Assembly (NCBI GenBank): GCA_021904315.1
Contig: CM038921.1
Coordinates: 17,086,590-17,150,589 of the forward strand
Direction of reading: 5' to 3'
From: Sphagnum magellanicum
Taxonomy: Eukaryota; Streptophyta; Sphagnopsida; Sphagnales; Sphagnaceae
Length of the DNA stretch: 64,000 nucleotides
Part shown: positions 62,273 through 64,000 of the stretch, in pieces
How the letters are laid out: the number at the start of each line of letters is the position of its first letter
How positions within the stretch are numbered: the stretch's first letter is position 1
Position numbers and translations under genes: made by a program
The notes under the pieces: generated by a model
What the model saw: only the letters and a program-made list of their open reading frames with translations
Database searches by the model: none
Told to the model about the DNA's origin: nothing

Positions 62273-63021
62273 GGGTGAATGCAAGGTTGAATGACTCATT
62301 TTTGGACAAAAATGACCAATTGTTTCTAGGTATCTTTCATTCAAATACATATGGTGATTAATATATTCTGAGATCTACTAATTGGGACTTGGATTTAAAC
62401 TAACAACTTTATTATGAAAAAAATTGTGTGGTTATTTATTGATAAAAAAATCATTTGTGAGAAGTAATGGATTTTTGAAACCAAAAAATATGGACTAATC
62501 ATTTGATTGGAACATCACAAAATGAAAAAAATTACATTGATTCAGATTAGAAATTTGTTATTTTGACTCAATATATGTTGCATTATGAAATGATAAACTC
62601 AAATGACGATTGCTTTTTTGAAAGCCTTAACCATTTAATAGTTAAGGAGTTTTGAATGGTTGAAATTGGACCATATTTTCATAAGCCCTATGAATTGTAA
62701 TTTTTGTTTGTTTTTTCAATTTCTTTGTCCCAAAAACATATTTTAAAAAAAATTTACATGGGGCAATAATCATATGGACTTTGTGAGTTGTCCTTTTGGG
62801 ACTTCCAAATTTAAAAATGGCATCATCTTCTATTAATGTAAATGTTGATGTAGATTTGTGAGGATTTTTAAGTGATTGAACATTTATTAATCAAAGATTA
62901 CAATAATGACATTTTAAAAAGTAACAACCATGTCCATTTGAACATTTTTTATGAATTTTTTAAGGACTTGTAGGGAGTTTTAAATCGTCCAAAAATGAAC
63001 CATTGTAACTTGCTTTCACCT
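62273..63021. mobile_element. Inverted-repeat element D (inside gag)
   Basis: The ends are complementary over about 34-40 bases: gggtgaatgcaaggttgaatg then tcatttttggac at left, gtccaaaaatga then cattgtaacttgctttcacct at right. It splits gag after ETSTLSQTI; gag resumes directly after it. AATT (62269-62272) and GATT (63022-63025) flank it. Its terminus resembles elements A-C but the interior differs; no coding frame is seen. Confidence 0.75.
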
Positions 63022-63355
63022 GATTGCTTAAATTGTTCATTACTATAACAAACTTTTTAAACATCAACAAGAAAAGCGATGGGAATCACTAATAGTCCCA
63101 AAAAAATTTGCACCTACTATGTCGTCTCCATCAACAACATCTACATCAAAGGATGATCCCATGCAAATTGATTGGAGAGGATTCAAACCACTCATGGAAT
63201 AAGATAAACGATGATGACTGTGAATAAACTAAGCATGTATTGTGGAGAGCTAGGTTACATCACTACCAACTAGCCCCAAGAAACAATTATCGCATATGAT
63301 TTGAACCACTTCCATTCACACACCACCTCTTGAAGACCCAAGAAACAAGGACATC

Positions 63356-63509
63356 CACTACAACAAAAGGTGTCTTTACATGCCAAGTGATTTCACTAGA
63401 TTTTGAATGAATTCATTGGTTTTAATAAATGAACATTAGTTGGAAAACAGTGAATTCATTAGTTTAGGGAACGGGGACTAATGAACTACACCCACGTTTT
63501 GTAGTAGTG
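63356..63509. mobile_element. CACTA-like MITE (154 bp) inside the gag-protease remnant
   Basis: It starts cactacaacaaaaggtgtc and ends with the complement of cactactacaaaacgtggg. CACTAC ends are the hallmark of the CACTA (EnSpm) superfamily. Flanking triplets are atc and gtc, so the expected 3-bp duplication is imperfect. It lies between the CCHC knuckle and protease blocks. Confidence 0.7.
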
Positions 63510-63720
63510 GTCCAATTTCAATAGGACTGAAACTAAACTCAAACACATCATGTGTTCAAAATGGTCCCAATTTACCTTTAAACCTGACACCTTGTTTCTT
63601 ATTGCCAATCATGTTCAAATATGGCAGATCCATGATGATGGAGGCTAAAGCATTATTTGGTTATAGTGCATCTACATGTTTCACCGACAAGGAGCTTGTG
63701 CAACAACATGGGTAGACGCA

Positions 63721-64000
63721 AGCTACAATGGCACATTTTTTTGTGTCCTTATGGACTTTCTACAAAATGCACTCTATTCAAATGCCACAAATGTATGGTA
63801 AAATCATCAATGTGACAAAAATATATATAAATTAAGGTTTTCAACTAGAGTAATGGACTTTTGGAGTGAAGATATGGACTTTAATTTGGAATTTGCATTG
63901 ACATTCAAATGCACTTTTCAATATCATTTCATTTCAAGATGTCTTGATCGTATTCAATATATGATTCATGTTAGATAAACAAAAAAAAATTGAAAAAAAC
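63721..64000. other. Tail of the window, probably more retrotransposon
   Basis: AT-rich sequence after the protease block with stops in all frames. The reverse transcriptase would be expected beyond or may be deleted. Confidence 0.35.

Larger units (their letters stand above)
61186..63720 (+). pseudogene. Ty3/gypsy gag-protease, broken by three insertions
   Basis: Gag begins LNKFDGTCFKFQSFL (about 61207-61250), then LVIQLHPHYYPNN up to element B. It resumes at about 61965 with ALTWF and SPMLNDFKVFVEEFSGTFEN, the open frame 62006-62278 containing SNFRRLICNISWDEVALL and DVKDLLLTM. After element D it resumes near 63030 with KLFKHQQEKRWE, PKKFAPT and DDPMQIDWRGFKPL, followed by a worn CCHC knuckle (MYCGELGYITTN, about 63216-63255). 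A small CACTA-like element splits it again. The protease block KALFGYSASTCFTDKELVQQH (about 63648-63710) has lost the catalytic Asp-Ser-Gly. Stops and frameshifts are frequent. Reverse transcriptase is not seen before the window ends. Confidence 0.82.

Overview
The window is nuclear DNA from a land plant. Three plant genes support this: a plastid-type P-class pentatricopeptide repeat (PPR) gene, a quinone oxidoreductase of the chloroplast-envelope type, and a group III DREB transcription factor. Genes are sparse (about 3 intact loci in 64 kb), and the AT-rich spaces between them hold decayed transposons of many classes. That pattern suggests a large genome. A fern, lycophyte or other non-angiosperm seems most likely to me, because the hAT and Myb/SANT remnants resemble families I associate with those groups, but the sequence alone does not settle it.

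Layout. 1-8.6 kb: AT-rich, with a GC-richer LTR-like patch (3.2-4.0 kb) and a decayed PIF/Harbinger element whose transposase (+, 5.7-6.6 kb) faces its Myb/SANT partner (-, 7.35-7.98 kb). 8.6-14.0 kb: a gene pair. A two-exon PPR gene on + (8618-11896) is convergent with a five-exon quinone oxidoreductase gene on - (13969-12111); their stop codons are about 215 bp apart. 14-26.5 kb: no gene. It holds a palindromic minisatellite (19.67-19.87 kb), a diverged tandem duplication (21.5-21.97 kb), a LINE-like tail and tRNA-like SINE traces. 26.57-28.34 kb: a decayed hAT transposase on -. 28.4-40.9 kb: very AT-rich and gene-free, with CTAC-type repeats, a long stretch of telomere-like words (32.95-33.5 kb), a possible LINE fragment and a SINE-like piece. 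40.9-48.7 kb: repeats, including a Ty3/gypsy deletion derivative (LTR-integrase-LTR, 42.69 to about 44.9 kb), an element with two 210-bp inverted arms (44.96-45.78 kb) and a repeat family with copies at 40.9 and 47.9 kb. 50.5-57.8 kb: a GC-richer, repeat-poor island with an intronless DREB gene (55337-56551). 57.9-64 kb: a Copia tail and a Ty3/gypsy gag-protease remnant, both broken up by small inverted-repeat DNA elements. Three of those share a GGGTGAAAGCAT-type terminus and related interiors.

How the genes relate. The PPR protein (organelle RNA processing) and the oxidoreductase (plastid envelope) are both expected to act in or at the chloroplast, but nothing in the sequence shows they are co-regulated. 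The DREB factor sits alone in its own gene-scale island. The rest of the window is a record of transposon arrival, deletion and nesting. No CRISPR array, rRNA operon, intact tRNA gene or bacterial-type operon is present.
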